A DNA stretch of 64,000 bases from Thermothelomyces thermophilus ATCC 42464 (lineage: Eukaryota; Ascomycota; Sordariomycetes; Sordariales; Chaetomiaceae): the NCBI RefSeq assembly GCF_000226095.1, contig NC_016476.1:3968001-4032000 (forward strand), in the 5' to 3' direction. The notes under the pieces are model-generated. The model was given only the letters and a program-made list of their open reading frames with translations, ran no database searches and was not told the DNA's origin. Shown piece by piece: positions 22,772 through 33,514 of the stretch; position 1 is the stretch's first letter; every line of letters begins with the position of its first letter. The position numbers and the translations under genes were made by a program.

Positions 22772-23924
22772 ATGACGCGGCTTCGCCGCGCTCACACAGA
22801 ATCCCGGAACGGGTGTAAGGAGTGCAAGCGCCGGAAGGTCAAGGTATGTAGGTGTCCTAATTAAGCCTGAGAAGAAAAGCGAAAAGATCTGCCGAGCTAG
22901 GCGTGCTAATCATCGGGTCTCCTTCCAGTGGGACGAGATCCGCCCATCCTGCTTCAACTGTAGCAGATATTATGGCGTGTTGTGTAGCTTCGGAACTGAT
23001 GATCTCCGCTCGTCAACAGTGTCTGGCTGTGGTTCCGCTAGACCCCCCCCAACCTGATTCGTACGTCGTGTTACTATTTCTGCCCAAGATGTTTCGAAAG
23101 CTGAATCATCGTAATGTAGTAGTAAACCCTCCCTCAAGTATTCCCCTCTCCCAGACGACGTGTTCCGCGCACTCTCTCGTCTGGGCCGCTTCTTTGAGTA
23201 GGACGAGCTCCTCGACGTTTGGGCCACACAAGTTGCCTAACATTCCGACGTCAACATCGAGGTCGGCGCCGTCCTGCTATGGCCGTTTTTCATCCCTGGC
23301 AGCATCGTGGGTCGACCATTAGCATCGCACCTGGCCGGCACCACCACCACTCTCCCGACGGGGACGGAGCCGAGGAGAACCAGTGCGATTCCGTACGCCA
23401 GACCTCGCCGTGATGATGTGGCTATGGTAAAAAAACAAAAGGACCACACTCGACACGATAGCAAACTGGGCGCGCGAGGGAATCGCTGTGGCCGCTGACG
23501 TTCGGGCTGGCATGCTGCACTGCGCGGTGGAGATGATGCACCTGTTCGACGCCGCGGTACGACCAGGACCGGCCGGGCACCTTCTTCCGCGGGCGTCGCC
23601 GCGGCAGGCCGACGTGCTCATCGTCACCCGGCACGGTGACCAACAAAGATGGCGCCCGCGCTGCGCCAGGCGTGCGACCAGACATGCCGGACCCCCCGCT
23701 GGGTGATTCAGCATGGGCAGCTGCGCCAACGGCGGCGGCTGATTACTGACTACCACTACAGCTACAGCTACAGCGTCGTCCGCGGCTGCGACCGCATCGG
23801 CCCGCCGTCGACATATACGCCCCCGGCTGCCCGGCCACCGCCGAGGCGCTCATGTACGGCATGCTGCAGCTCAAACGCGAGGTTAGGAATACGAAGACGG
23901 CTCGTATGTGGTACCGCAAGTAGG
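22772..23924 (+). pseudogene. Decayed Zn2Cys6 fungal transcription factor
   Basis: From ATG 22772 a first exon gives a basic start and NGCKECKRRKVK. An 85-bp intron (22844-22928, GTATGT..CAG) interrupts the zinc cluster at a common fungal position, and the second exon gives DEIRPSCFNCSRYYGVLCSF. Of the six cluster cysteines the third (expected right after RKVK) is Trp (TGG at 22929), and the last loop has an extra Tyr. The frame reaches a stop at about 23,102. Further fragments compatible with such a protein (REGIAVAADVRAGMLHCAVEMMHL, 23,470-23,540; a C-terminal [14 protein letters not shown], 23,850-23,890) lie in other frames. It looks like a dead regulator beside the Copia element. Confidence 0.6.
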
Positions 23925-24554
23925 CTCCCATCGGATCGGCTCGATACCTTTATCAAATGGGTGGAATGATGGACTTATTACGGATGAATAGCCATGGACG
24001 CGGATAGATGAATCGATGTGGTTGAAGCTTAGGCTCCCGGCAATACCAAGCCCACGAACCTAGGTGCTTGACCTAATTAGTGGCAGCACAGTCCGAACGT
24101 CAATCCAGAAAAGCGGGCAATCACCATATTCTTCCCAGAGGGTGCAAAGCGTGTTCTGCATTGAGGACATGTCGTACGCCTCTATTCGTGACAAGAAATG
24201 CAACGCAAGCCCTGCTGGGGGCAGGGGCTAACAATAGGAGAGCTTCCCGTCATCTAACGACAGGAAGCGAAGCGAGCTCTATGTCCCATCCATGCTTGCG
24301 ACAGGCAAGCCGAGCCCCCCTCGTACCGGGCAGGCACATGTCATGCTCAAACCCTTCTTCATGCACGCAAGCTTTAAGTCATCGCTAAGAGAAGTAATAA
24401 AAAAAAAAAACCAAGGCGCTATTTCCCCAGCAACCCCCCAAAAAGAAACACCAACCGTCACCACGGGCGAGGATCCCACCAGCCTTAGCAGCAGAAAAGA
24501 AAAACAAACTACAATCTTGCTCTTCACCCGCCCAAGCCGCCGTGAGCGGGCCAG
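23925..24554. other. Intergenic, 3' side of TPS2
   Basis: No supported gene; includes the presumed 3' UTR of the minus-strand TPS2 gene. Confidence 0.4.
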
Positions 24555-27500
24555 TCACAGCGGATCGGGGATGTGGTCCTCGACGGCGCTCAGCGCTGCC
24601 AGGTTGACCTCGCCCATGCTCAGCACGCCACCATTGGTCGTACCCGTGCCACCTCCCCCGACCCCGGCAAGGAGCGCCACACACTCAATGACGTCCTCAG
24701 GCTCGAGTAGGTGCCAGCGGGCCAGCGTGACTTTGGTGCTCGCGCCCACCGTGACTGTGAAACATTGCTCCGTCTCCACCTCGGGCTCCGTCTGGCCCTT
24801 GGCGGGCTCGAGCAGCCCGTTGAGGGCGCGGAACATGTCCTCGTCGGTGAAGTCATCCCCCATACAGAGGACGAACTCGATCTTATTCGGAGGCGCGTCC
24901 TCGCCGGTGGCGGCTTCGCCTGCAGAAGCGGCTTTTCGGAGCTCCGCGTTGTACGTGTTGACGAGACGCTTGGCGATCTCCCCCTTGTTGATGAAGGTCG
25001 GACGAACCTCGAGATTAGCCTTGCCGGCCATGACCTCGACGTCCCACTTCCGGCCGACCGTATTGTCCAGCTCGTGGTGGCACTCGCGCGCCATGTGCAC
25101 TCCCTGCTCGGGGTCGGCCAGGCGGTAGTGCCAGGTGAGAGCGCACCGCTTCTGCTCGATAAAAGATCCTGCACCGCCGGTTAGCAAATCTGAAGGATTG
25201 TGGATAGATTTCCCCAATGGACAAAAAGGGCAAAGCATACCGGGCACCCTGTCGGTGTACTTCTGGAAAACTGCGAGCACCTCCTTCTGCCAGCCCATAT
25301 CAAACTTGTCGGCAAGGTTCTCCCACTCAGTGGCGCCTGGCTGCCTCATGAAGCTGCCGTGCTCTGCGCTGAAGCCAAGCTCCTTGATGTGACCAAGGTG
25401 TTGAGTAAGGAACTCCTGATCGCGGCCCGAGATGATCCAGACGGCATTTCGGGGATCCGCAGCCAGCGCCTTCAGGCTGGTGATGACGCGCTCCGAGGGA
25501 ATTGCGGCACTCGGCTCCCGGACTATGGGCGTCAGCGTGCCATCATAGTCGAACATGAACAGCCGTTTCTTGGCGGCGCGGTACTTGCGGAGCATGGCCG
25601 ACCGGTCAAGGAGAGGCGTGACGGTTACGCTCTTTCTGCTGCCGAGGATGGTGATCAAACGGCGCAGGAAGCCGGCAATCCAGAACTGCACATTCTTGCT
25701 GGTGACATGAGAGAGAAGGCTCTGCTCCATGGCCTGGCGCCTGTCCTGCGGCATGGTGAGGGCATTGTTGATCTGCTCGGCCACGGCAGTGAGGTTCCAG
25801 GGGTTGATGTGAATGGCGTCCTTCAGCGAGCCAGCAGTGCCGCTAAACTCGGAAAGAATGAGCGGGCCTGCGGACTGGCGCTGGCAAATCACGTATTCCA
25901 GAGACGTGGTGTTCATGCCATCCCGCACCGAGGTGATGAGGCCGATATCAGCCGCCCGCAGCAGGGCGAAGTACTCATCCTGGCTGATGTACTGGGGATA
26001 GTGCAGCACGGGAGAGAAGCCAAGAGAACCGTAGGCGCCGTTGATTTTCATGACCAGCTCGTTGACGCGGCTCGAGATCTTATTCTCGGCGTCCTCCTTC
26101 TCCTCTTCGATGTTGGTGGGAGAAGTGACCTGGATGAGAACCACCTTGTCACGCCACTCGGGGAACATCTCGAGGAATCGCTCAAACGCCATGAGCTTCT
26201 GTGCAACCCCCCGGACGCTGTCCAGACGATCGCGGCCGACAATGATCTTCTTGCCGGCGTACATCTTCTTGAGGGCCGCGTACTTCTCGGTGACCGAGTC
26301 GGTCCATGCGAGTCGGGCGACCTTGGTGGCGTCAATGCCAATGGGGAAGACGCCAACTTCAACGCGGGATCCGTAGGCGTCCACGCCGGTGCTATCGGAG
26401 GGGAAGCCGAGGACGCGCGTGCAGCAGCTGGCAAAGTGCCGGGAATAGCTGTAGCTCTGGAAGCCAACCAAGTTGGCGCCCAGGACGCCCTCCAGAACCT
26501 CCTTGCGCCGCGGGAGGCAGCGGAGGAACTCACTGCTGGGGAAGGGGCAGTGCAGGAAGAATGCGATGTACATGTGCGGGACGCGCTGCCGCAGCATGCT
26601 GGGGAGCAGCATCAAGTTGTAATCGTGAACGATGACAATGTCGCCCGGCTTGTAAATCTCGAGAATCTTGTTGGCAAACTTCTGGTTCATGCGGAAGTAA
26701 TCGGCCCACTGCACCCGCTCAGCGCGCCCGTCCGTCGGCTCATGTTGCTTGTAGTGGAAGAGAGTGTAGAGTTCGTGCTCGGCGTAGCGCCTCCATCGGG
26801 CCTGGTCCCTCAGCCGGATGCCGTCGTCGTGGCCCTCGGCATCGTCGGCGAGCCAGACGGGAACAGTCTTGATGTTCTTATTGTGCGACAGCTGGTTCTC
26901 CAGGCGCTGCATGTCCTCCTTTGGGATCCACAGGCCGTCCACCACGGGAGGCGTTGGGGGACGCTTGGCGTCCACATGGACGGGCACGGGCTTCGAGAGG
27001 ACATTGAGCGGGCGAACATTGAGCGTCGTGCTCGGCGGAGTGTCCGGCGGGGAGATCTCGGCCGACTGCTCGATTTCGCCAGTCCACGCAACAACCGTGT
27101 GGTTCCAGGGCGAATCGTCGGAGGAGAGGTACGAGAACGAATCAAATAAGGCCGATTGGCCCCGGCGCGGAGTCAATTCCTGGGGGAGAAACGATGACAT
27201 CAGCCCCACCATCGATCCAGGCTTGGCAAACGATTCCGTATCATTGAGGGGCACATGGGCCTATGGAGAACTGAAAGGAAAGGGACAGAACAGAAAAAAT
27301 AAACATACCCAGTCGGCACCCTTGCGATACTTGAGAGAGTGTGGAATATTGAATGTAGCCGAGATGATGTTCCCAGTGAGCGCCAAATCTGGGGAGATGG
27401 CTCGAATCTCGGCCAAGGTCTCCCTAGTGGGTGTGCTGAAAACGCCGTCCGGGGGATTGCTGGAGGAAGAAGGACCGTCGGCAGGCCCTCCCATGGCCGC

Positions 27501-27878
27501 AATGCTCACGCGACGCATATAGTTAGAGCCCTCTTGTCTGCCGACTTCGAGCTTGGTCTCGAAGGACTGGCCCTCTTGGTTCGTAGCATCGGGGGCGGGC
27601 GATTCCGCGATCGCATGGTCGACGTCGCGCCTCGAGAAGTAGCTGGCTTCCGGTTTACCACTCTCTCCGCCATCGGCGCCCGACTTGGCCCTCGTCTCGG
27701 CTTCGTAGGTCCCGTGCGCGATGCCAGGAGTGACGGGCACACCGACAACAGAAGGGCGAAGGTGCGGCGGAAGACCCGACTCGGTGCGTTCCGGAACCCC
27801 AGGGCGCGGGGCACTGGGCTCGGCGGGATCCGCGTTGCGGGCGCCTTCTGAGGCGCCTCCCTTTTGATCCATGCTCAC
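24555..27878 (-). CDS. TPS2: Trehalose-6-phosphate synthase/phosphatase (Tps2-type)
   Basis: This encodes the trehalose-6-phosphate phosphatase subunit of the trehalose synthase complex, which makes the stress protectant trehalose in the cytosol. Exons on the minus strand are 27878-27309, 27260-25241 and 25168-24555 (1067 residues). Introns are 48 bp (GTATGT..TAG) and 72 bp (GTATGC..CAG). The N-terminus is a disordered, Pro/Ser-rich region of about 190 residues. Next comes a GT20 synthase-like domain with HDYNLMLLP and FLHCPFPSSEF, around residues 380-430. The C-terminal HAD phosphatase has FDYDGTLTP (about residue 760), ISGRD and GDDFTDEDMF; all catalytic Asp residues are present, so the phosphatase should be active. 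It is homologous to yeast Tps2 and Aspergillus orlA. The start MSMDQKGG is the first ATG of the open frame. Confidence 0.93.
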
Positions 27879-27950
27879 GATGTTGGGAGAATTCTCGTCA
27901 AGTTCTGTGAGAGAGGGAGATCGGGAAGTGCGCCGCCAACGGAGATGCAG

Positions 27951-28310
27951 AGGGGAATGGCGCGGTAAATAAAGAGCGTGGTCGAGAATCCACGAACAAC
28001 GTCAGCGGGGCAGATTGTAGCGGGGACTTGGGCTGGCCAACTTGGCAGGATCGCAGAAATGACGGGCAACAACGGGGCACAACAAGTTGAAAAGGCCCAG
28101 GCCCGCGCGACCGGTGCCACAGAACGAGTGGGTCAACAACGTTTACCCCTCTGGTACCTGACCTTATGTTTTCGGTGGATTGGGCTGGGAGAATGGCACT
28201 TTTGATTGCTCAGCCTCTTGTATCTCAGAAGTCTCTCATATTTATAAAGACTAATGGACATGGATATATGATTGTCAATTGTTATCGTTATATAACGACA
28301 ACTTTCCCCT
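27951..28310 (-). promoter_or_regulatory. Possible stress-response elements upstream of TPS2
   Basis: Three STRE-like pentamers lie within 450 bp upstream of the TPS2 start: AGGGG at 27951-27955, CCCCT at 28146-28150 and CCCCT at 28306-28310. Yeast trehalose genes are controlled by Msn2/4 through this motif. The pentamer is short, so chance occurrence is possible. Confidence 0.3.
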
Positions 28311-30302
28311 CGAGGCTCAAAAACTTTACCCTTGCTGGCTGCATGCTGCCGCAATCGCAGGCAGAACATGGAGAGGTGGGCCAAACGGCGGGGCAGGCCA
28401 GCGCCGCCAACAGGGTGACGGTTTTCACCGCCTGCTTAACCATTGAACCGCCAGGTGCAGAGCTAGCAAGATCGCTCACAGGGGCAAGGATTCAAGCTTC
28501 GGCCTTTTCCCTGGCGCCTCGGGCACCCGTTTTTATCTACAGGAGGCTGGGGGTTGGGCTTGAACATGCCTCCATCATCGTCAAACAGTTCTTTCTAGTT
28601 CCAGCCGAATCGTACATATGTACAGTACAAAGGCCGGTTACATTCTGCCGCCACATTGCATGCATCGTCGCAAATCGACGCGAGCTGTTAAAATGATGCT
28701 TGGCACGGGTGACCCCGGGCCAAGGGCGGGATAACGGGCCTGAGCAGCGCCCTGGGAGTTTTGCGCAGTCAAGGTACTGTATGTACTCAGATCGATTTTT
28801 TGCATTTACCATCTCAACAGGCCACTTCTAAGAACCAGAGGCCAAGCTGACTTTTATTGCACCAGTGTTACTGCAGCACCAATGTGCTATGGCATTCATT
28901 ACAGTCAACCGCCTTCTGAAGCCGTATCCGGCATTGCAGTACGTACCTTTTGCACGTACGCCATACGAAATGAGTCTTCGATCCAAGCAGAAAACATGCT
29001 CGTGAGCGGATGCGCCATTTTTAGTCTTCACGGTCCTTCGCTTGTCCCTCATGTCGTCTCGGTCGCCAGTTGAGCCGACAAATTCGGCCGCAATTCCCCG
29101 ACGAAGATACTCGAAGCAGCCACTTACCACCTCTTGCAGCTGCACGTCAGGGTCTCTCGCGTGGCCAGATCCTGCGACCCGACTGGTTTTCTGCCGCGAT
29201 GCAACCCTGAGCCGCCCAGGGAAATGCAAGCCTCTTCCGTCCCTTGGTGTTCTCGTCGGTTGGTCGAGACGTCTAAGCTTTTCCCAATCTGACAGAAAGC
29301 GAAAGAGTTATTGGCAATTCTGGTGGAAGCCACAAAGGTTCGGAGGATTGCTTTGCCGTTCCACAGAAGTGACCTCTTACCTGACTGCTCCACCACATTT
29401 GCTGTGGCCGCCAAACGCCAAGTCCTCTCCAGCTGCAGCCAGAGGCCGCACCACCCCCCCAAATTTGACGGCCAGATAGAACCAGCAAGAAGCTCAACAA
29501 ACATTCAATACCCAACATCAACCCATACCCTGCACGAGCGTAACGCGCGTATAGATAACTATATAATTTAAGATATGTACATTCTAACTCTACTACTTAG
29601 TTAATGATGCGGGTAATGTACGTAAGGATATTGATAAAAGTTATACTTTTTAGGCTTTTTGAACCGAGGAGCACATTTGATGGGCTGCAGCGCGGTGTCA
29701 AAATGGCTCCTATGAAGATTGCAGCCCGCATGTGTAGCATCGTTTCCCAATTTTATATCTCGCCGCAACCTGGACAAGGTTGCTGCAAGCAACCAACCTC
29801 AGGGGGTTTAGAGTATAGTGCTGTACATACATACTAATTGGTATCCATACGTATAGGAGGCCCTAGAGGTTCGCTAGTAAGTGGTGTTATGTACAAACTT
29901 TACGATAGTCATAAGCATGACAGGGGATCCCTATCTGTAAAACTGTAAAAGCGACGCCGGAATTGCTGCTTCTAGCAATTGTACCTAAGTAGGTATTCTG
30001 ACACTATCTGAACCTGTCGATAATTAGAGAGAAAGGAGAAGAAGTAGGTCCACCAACATAGTTATTCAGTAGACTGTTGATGGTGCCGATGAGCCACGTA
30101 ACTTCAGCAGAACAGTACTCGTCGCGAGACGTTGGCTTCCTCCAAACCTCCCATTCCCTGACCTCCCAATGCGACTCCAGGAATGATCCCGTTTTGTCGT
30201 ATCCGTTTGCTTTAACCATTCCAGAACTGAGCAACAGAGCGTTCAAAATCCAAACAACAAGGGGTCGAAACTTTAATGATCCCATGACTGTACCCAGTCT
30301 CT
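28311..30302. other. Intergenic, TPS2 to O-methyltransferase
   Basis: About 2 kb without a gene I can support. Short open frames on both strands show no recognisable motif. Confidence 0.4.
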
Positions 30303-31872
30303 TCAAGCCCTGGCGCATTCAACAACGCAGTTCGAATCCCGCTCCCGCACAAAGTAACCCACGACCTTCAACCCAGCCGCGCTTGCAATCTTTCTAAACA
30401 TGGCCTCGTTCCGGAGCTTTCCTCCCAGGTTCAGCATCACGAGGTCGACGAGACTGTTGTGCGGCGCCGGGGTCTCCAGCAGCCTCTCCTCCATGATTAT
30501 GACCCTGGCCTTCGGGTTATCGGCGGGCAAGGCCTCAGCAAAACGCCGTAAGATGCCAATGGCAGGCGAGTCCGAGTAGTCGAGCAGAACCCTCCGGAGC
30601 ACGTAGACCAACGCACCTAGGTGACCAGCGGTCAGCCCGTCAGAAACCCTGAGAACACGGACGCCAGACCCCGGTAATCAACTTACCCTTTACCGGCTGC
30701 TCAGTATGGAAATCGTGCTCCATCATGACTACCCCTTCCAGGCCATCCCCCACCATCAGCCGCCGGGACTCCTCGATGACCTCGCTGCGATCCTGCAAGA
30801 CGCACTGCCCCGGCTTAATCCCCTTCACGTCGGCCAGGATATCCCGCACAAACTGGCCCAGCCCGCCCCCGACATCGACCACCAGTGGCTCCGCATGGCC
30901 CCTCGCCCTGGCCTCGGCCCCGACCCAGCCGAGATCGTAGAGCGCGTCCGGCCCGACGACGGTGGTGTTCCCGCCGACCATCTCGCGCGAGCGCATGCTC
31001 CGCGCGAACGCGCGGGCGTAGCTCGGATGCAGCGCCTTCACCTCCCACGGGGCCAGGTCCGGACGGCCCCAGGCGAAGCTGAAGGGGGTATGGGATGGGC
31101 CGGGGGCTTCGCGGCGGCCGTACGCTTCGAAGAAGGAGGGCCAGTGGGCGAAGGGCCTCATGGCGTTGCCGACGGCGACGGTGCACAGCGGCGAGGCCGG
31201 GTGGGCGGTACGGTAGACGGGGGAGACGCGGCTGTGGGCGACGGTGCCCGGGCGCGGACCCGGGCGGAGCTTATTGGTCGCCAGCAGGTGGGTTGCGATA
31301 CGGCCTGTTCCCGGAACAACGGCAAAGCGCGTAAGTGATCTGAATGCAGAATGGTGAAGTTTTTGTCGGGATTTTTTTGTGCGGTGCTGGTTTTTTTTTT
31401 TTTTTTTTTGTGGGGAGGGGGGGGCGAAGGGTTGGGTTGGAAAGGAAGGAACTTGTGCGAGAGGCTATAACTGACTGATGAGAGATTCCTCAGCATCGAT
31501 GGCGCGGGCGAGGTCCTTGATGGATATGTGCCCTTCGAGAGGGATGTGGTCAAATGCCCGCCACTCGATGAAGATGTTCCATGCTGCTACGTCTGCGAGC
31601 TGTGTGGGGGAAAGGTTAATCATTGTGTTGACGGGGAAGGGGCGAAGAGGTCATGGCATGAGAGTGCCTACCGCAACCCAGTCTCTCTTCACCACATCCA
31701 TTATCGGGGCCACTTCGAACGCGATCCTGTTGGCCGTTTCGGCGATGCTGCGCCTGCGTGCCACCTCATTCTCGTCGTCGTCACCGGGCTTGGTGGCAGC
31801 TGCCAGCCTCTTTGCATCCTCAAGAAGGGCCTTGGCGGCCTTGACCAAGTCGAACGCTGAATTCGATGCCAT
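30303..31872 (-). CDS. Family-2 O-methyltransferase (SAM-dependent)
   Basis: A fungal O-methyltransferase of the plant-like (Methyltransf_2) fold that methylates a hydroxyl group, usually of a secondary metabolite. Exons on the minus strand are 31872-31672, 31599-31476, 31304-30687 and 30616-30303 (418 residues), with introns of 72, 171 and 70 bp. The N-terminus (MASNSAFDLVKAAKALLEDA, then IKDLARAIDAEESLISRIATHLL) is the winged-helix/dimerisation part. SAM motif I is VVDVGGGLGQF. The late motif that normally contains the catalytic His (HDW/HDY-type) reads LRRVLLDYSDS here, with Leu in its place. The gene is divergent from the Gfa-type gene at 32689. Substrate unknown. Confidence 0.88.
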
Positions 31873-32688
31873 TTCAACTGGGACTTGCGAGAATTGCCTG
31901 GTCCATGAGCGGTTGGGGGAGTCGGTTGCACAGCAGGCTAATAAATGGCCAGTCACTCCATGCTGCAATCCAGAATACGGATATGCAATTGTGCAGCGCT
32001 GCATCTTTGATCACGCCGCCATCATCTCTTTTCCCGGACACGTTTTACATCCGAAACTGCTGTTTGCTGCCTTTGCATACTATCGGCTGATACTTTAACG
32101 GAGGTTCCCTGACCGCCACGTTGTAGTTCCTGAGACATGCAGGAGCCTCATTAGGCCGAGGCTTGTGCCCGAAAGACAACGAGCCGCGTCATCGGTGCGC
32201 CCAATGGTTTCGGCCCATGCTTCAACAGTTGTCCGGGGGGCCGGAGGTGGATTGGGGAAACCCATCATCTCCGTCGTACACCAGTGGCTTTGAAACAACT
32301 GAATTCCGGTGGAAGTGATGACGTCAATGGGCCACTCCATAACCTCCTCAACGTTTGCTCCAGCCAGCTAAGGACGAATTGCCATCGTGGCGACAAATCA
32401 ACTTCGATCTACACTAGGAGTAGCGTAGTAGAGCTGATAGTATGTACAAGCTTTACGGGGCTGTAGTCTGGCGAAGACGTAGTGCATTGATCAATCCCAT
32501 CTAAATTGGAAACTGCCCGCAACTTCCTCAAATGTGTCCGATATTCAAGGATTCCACGATAACACTTTGACATCGCAAAGCCTCGAGCAAAACGAAAGTG
32601 GTTATCGGCAATAATACTCAATCTTACTCATCCCTACGGTCAGAAGCAAACAGCGGAAAGTCAGTCCGCTATTACAGTGGATTATTTA
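31873..32688. promoter_or_regulatory. Shared upstream region of divergent OMT and Gfa-like genes
   Basis: An 816-bp interval between two start codons pointing away from each other. No further gene is supported; any promoter of either gene must lie here. Confidence 0.4.
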
Positions 32689-33514
32689 ATGCTACTTCCT
32701 CGTGCCAGACGCTGCATCCCAACCTTCGCGAAGCGGCCCAATCCGAACGTCGCCTTTTCGTTTCGTAGTCTAACAGCCTCAGCCACGCTCCACAAGATGA
32801 CAGAAGACAAGGACGGCAACAAACGCAGCGTCGGCGATGAACCTCATCAGTACCAGGCTGGCTCGACCACCCACCGCGAGGAAGACCAGTGGAAGCACCG
32901 GCCGCCATATCGCGTCCACGAAAAAGGCACGTTCGACGTGAAGTGGAGGGGGAAATGCCATTGTGGCGCCATCCAGTACGAGCTGAGTCGCGAGAAGCCG
33001 CTGGCCTCCAAATACTGTCATTGCACGACGTGCCAGCGGATGCACGGGGTAATAATTTGATCCCTTAATTAATTACCCGTCTCACGGAGACTCCATCCCG
33101 AGTGATAATTAACCATGCTAACCGGGCCAGGCTCCATTCCAATGGGCTGCCATCTTCCACAAAACCGACATCAACTTTACCAGCGGCCACCACGATCTTG
33201 GCTGGTACGACCCGACCAGCAAGTCGACTACGCACCACCTTCCTTGCAAGGTCCAGTGTGCCTACTGCCGGTCGCCCATCATGGACGAGGGGAGGAACAT
33301 GATCCTGCTGTTTCCCACCCTCATCGAGGGTATCAAGACCCCTAGGGGGAGAGAGGCGTTCGAGGTGCAGTCTCACATGTTCTACCCGCAGCGGGTCGTC
33401 GACATCAAGGACGGGAAGCCCAAGTTTCAGGGCTTGGCCGACGAGAGCCCGCTGGTTGACGAAGACACCGGTGAGGTCATTCCTGGCACCGAGCCAAAGA
33501 AGGAAGATAAGTGA
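32689..33514 (+). CDS. Gfa/CENP-V family zinc-binding protein
   Basis: A member of the glutathione-dependent formaldehyde-activating enzyme (Gfa)/CENP-V fold, a small Zn-binding domain often linked to glutathione adduct chemistry. Two exons, 32689-33048 and 33131-33514, with an 82-bp intron (GTAATA..CAG), give 247 residues. Zinc ligands follow the family pattern: KCHCGAIQYEL, then YCHCTTCQRMHG, then CAYCRSP. The first ATG gives an Arg-rich, acid-free leader (MLLPRARRCIPTFAKRP..) that looks like a mitochondrial presequence. A second in-frame ATG at 32797 (MTEDKDGNKRS) would give a cytosolic form. The C-terminal tail is acidic and longer than the minimal domain. True substrate unknown. Confidence 0.85.

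Noticed and set aside
25200-27149. 649-codon frame on the strand opposite TPS2
   Set aside because: It exactly shadows the GC-rich TPS2 exon; its product has no domain, and the conserved Tps2 motifs lie on the other strand.
28828-29229. 133-codon minus-strand frame in the intergenic region
   Set aside because: No recognisable domain, no splice context, and composition like the surrounding non-coding DNA.
30327-30345. tRNA B-box-like GTTCGAATCC
   Set aside because: Lies inside the last exon of the O-methyltransferase with no A box or cloverleaf around it.
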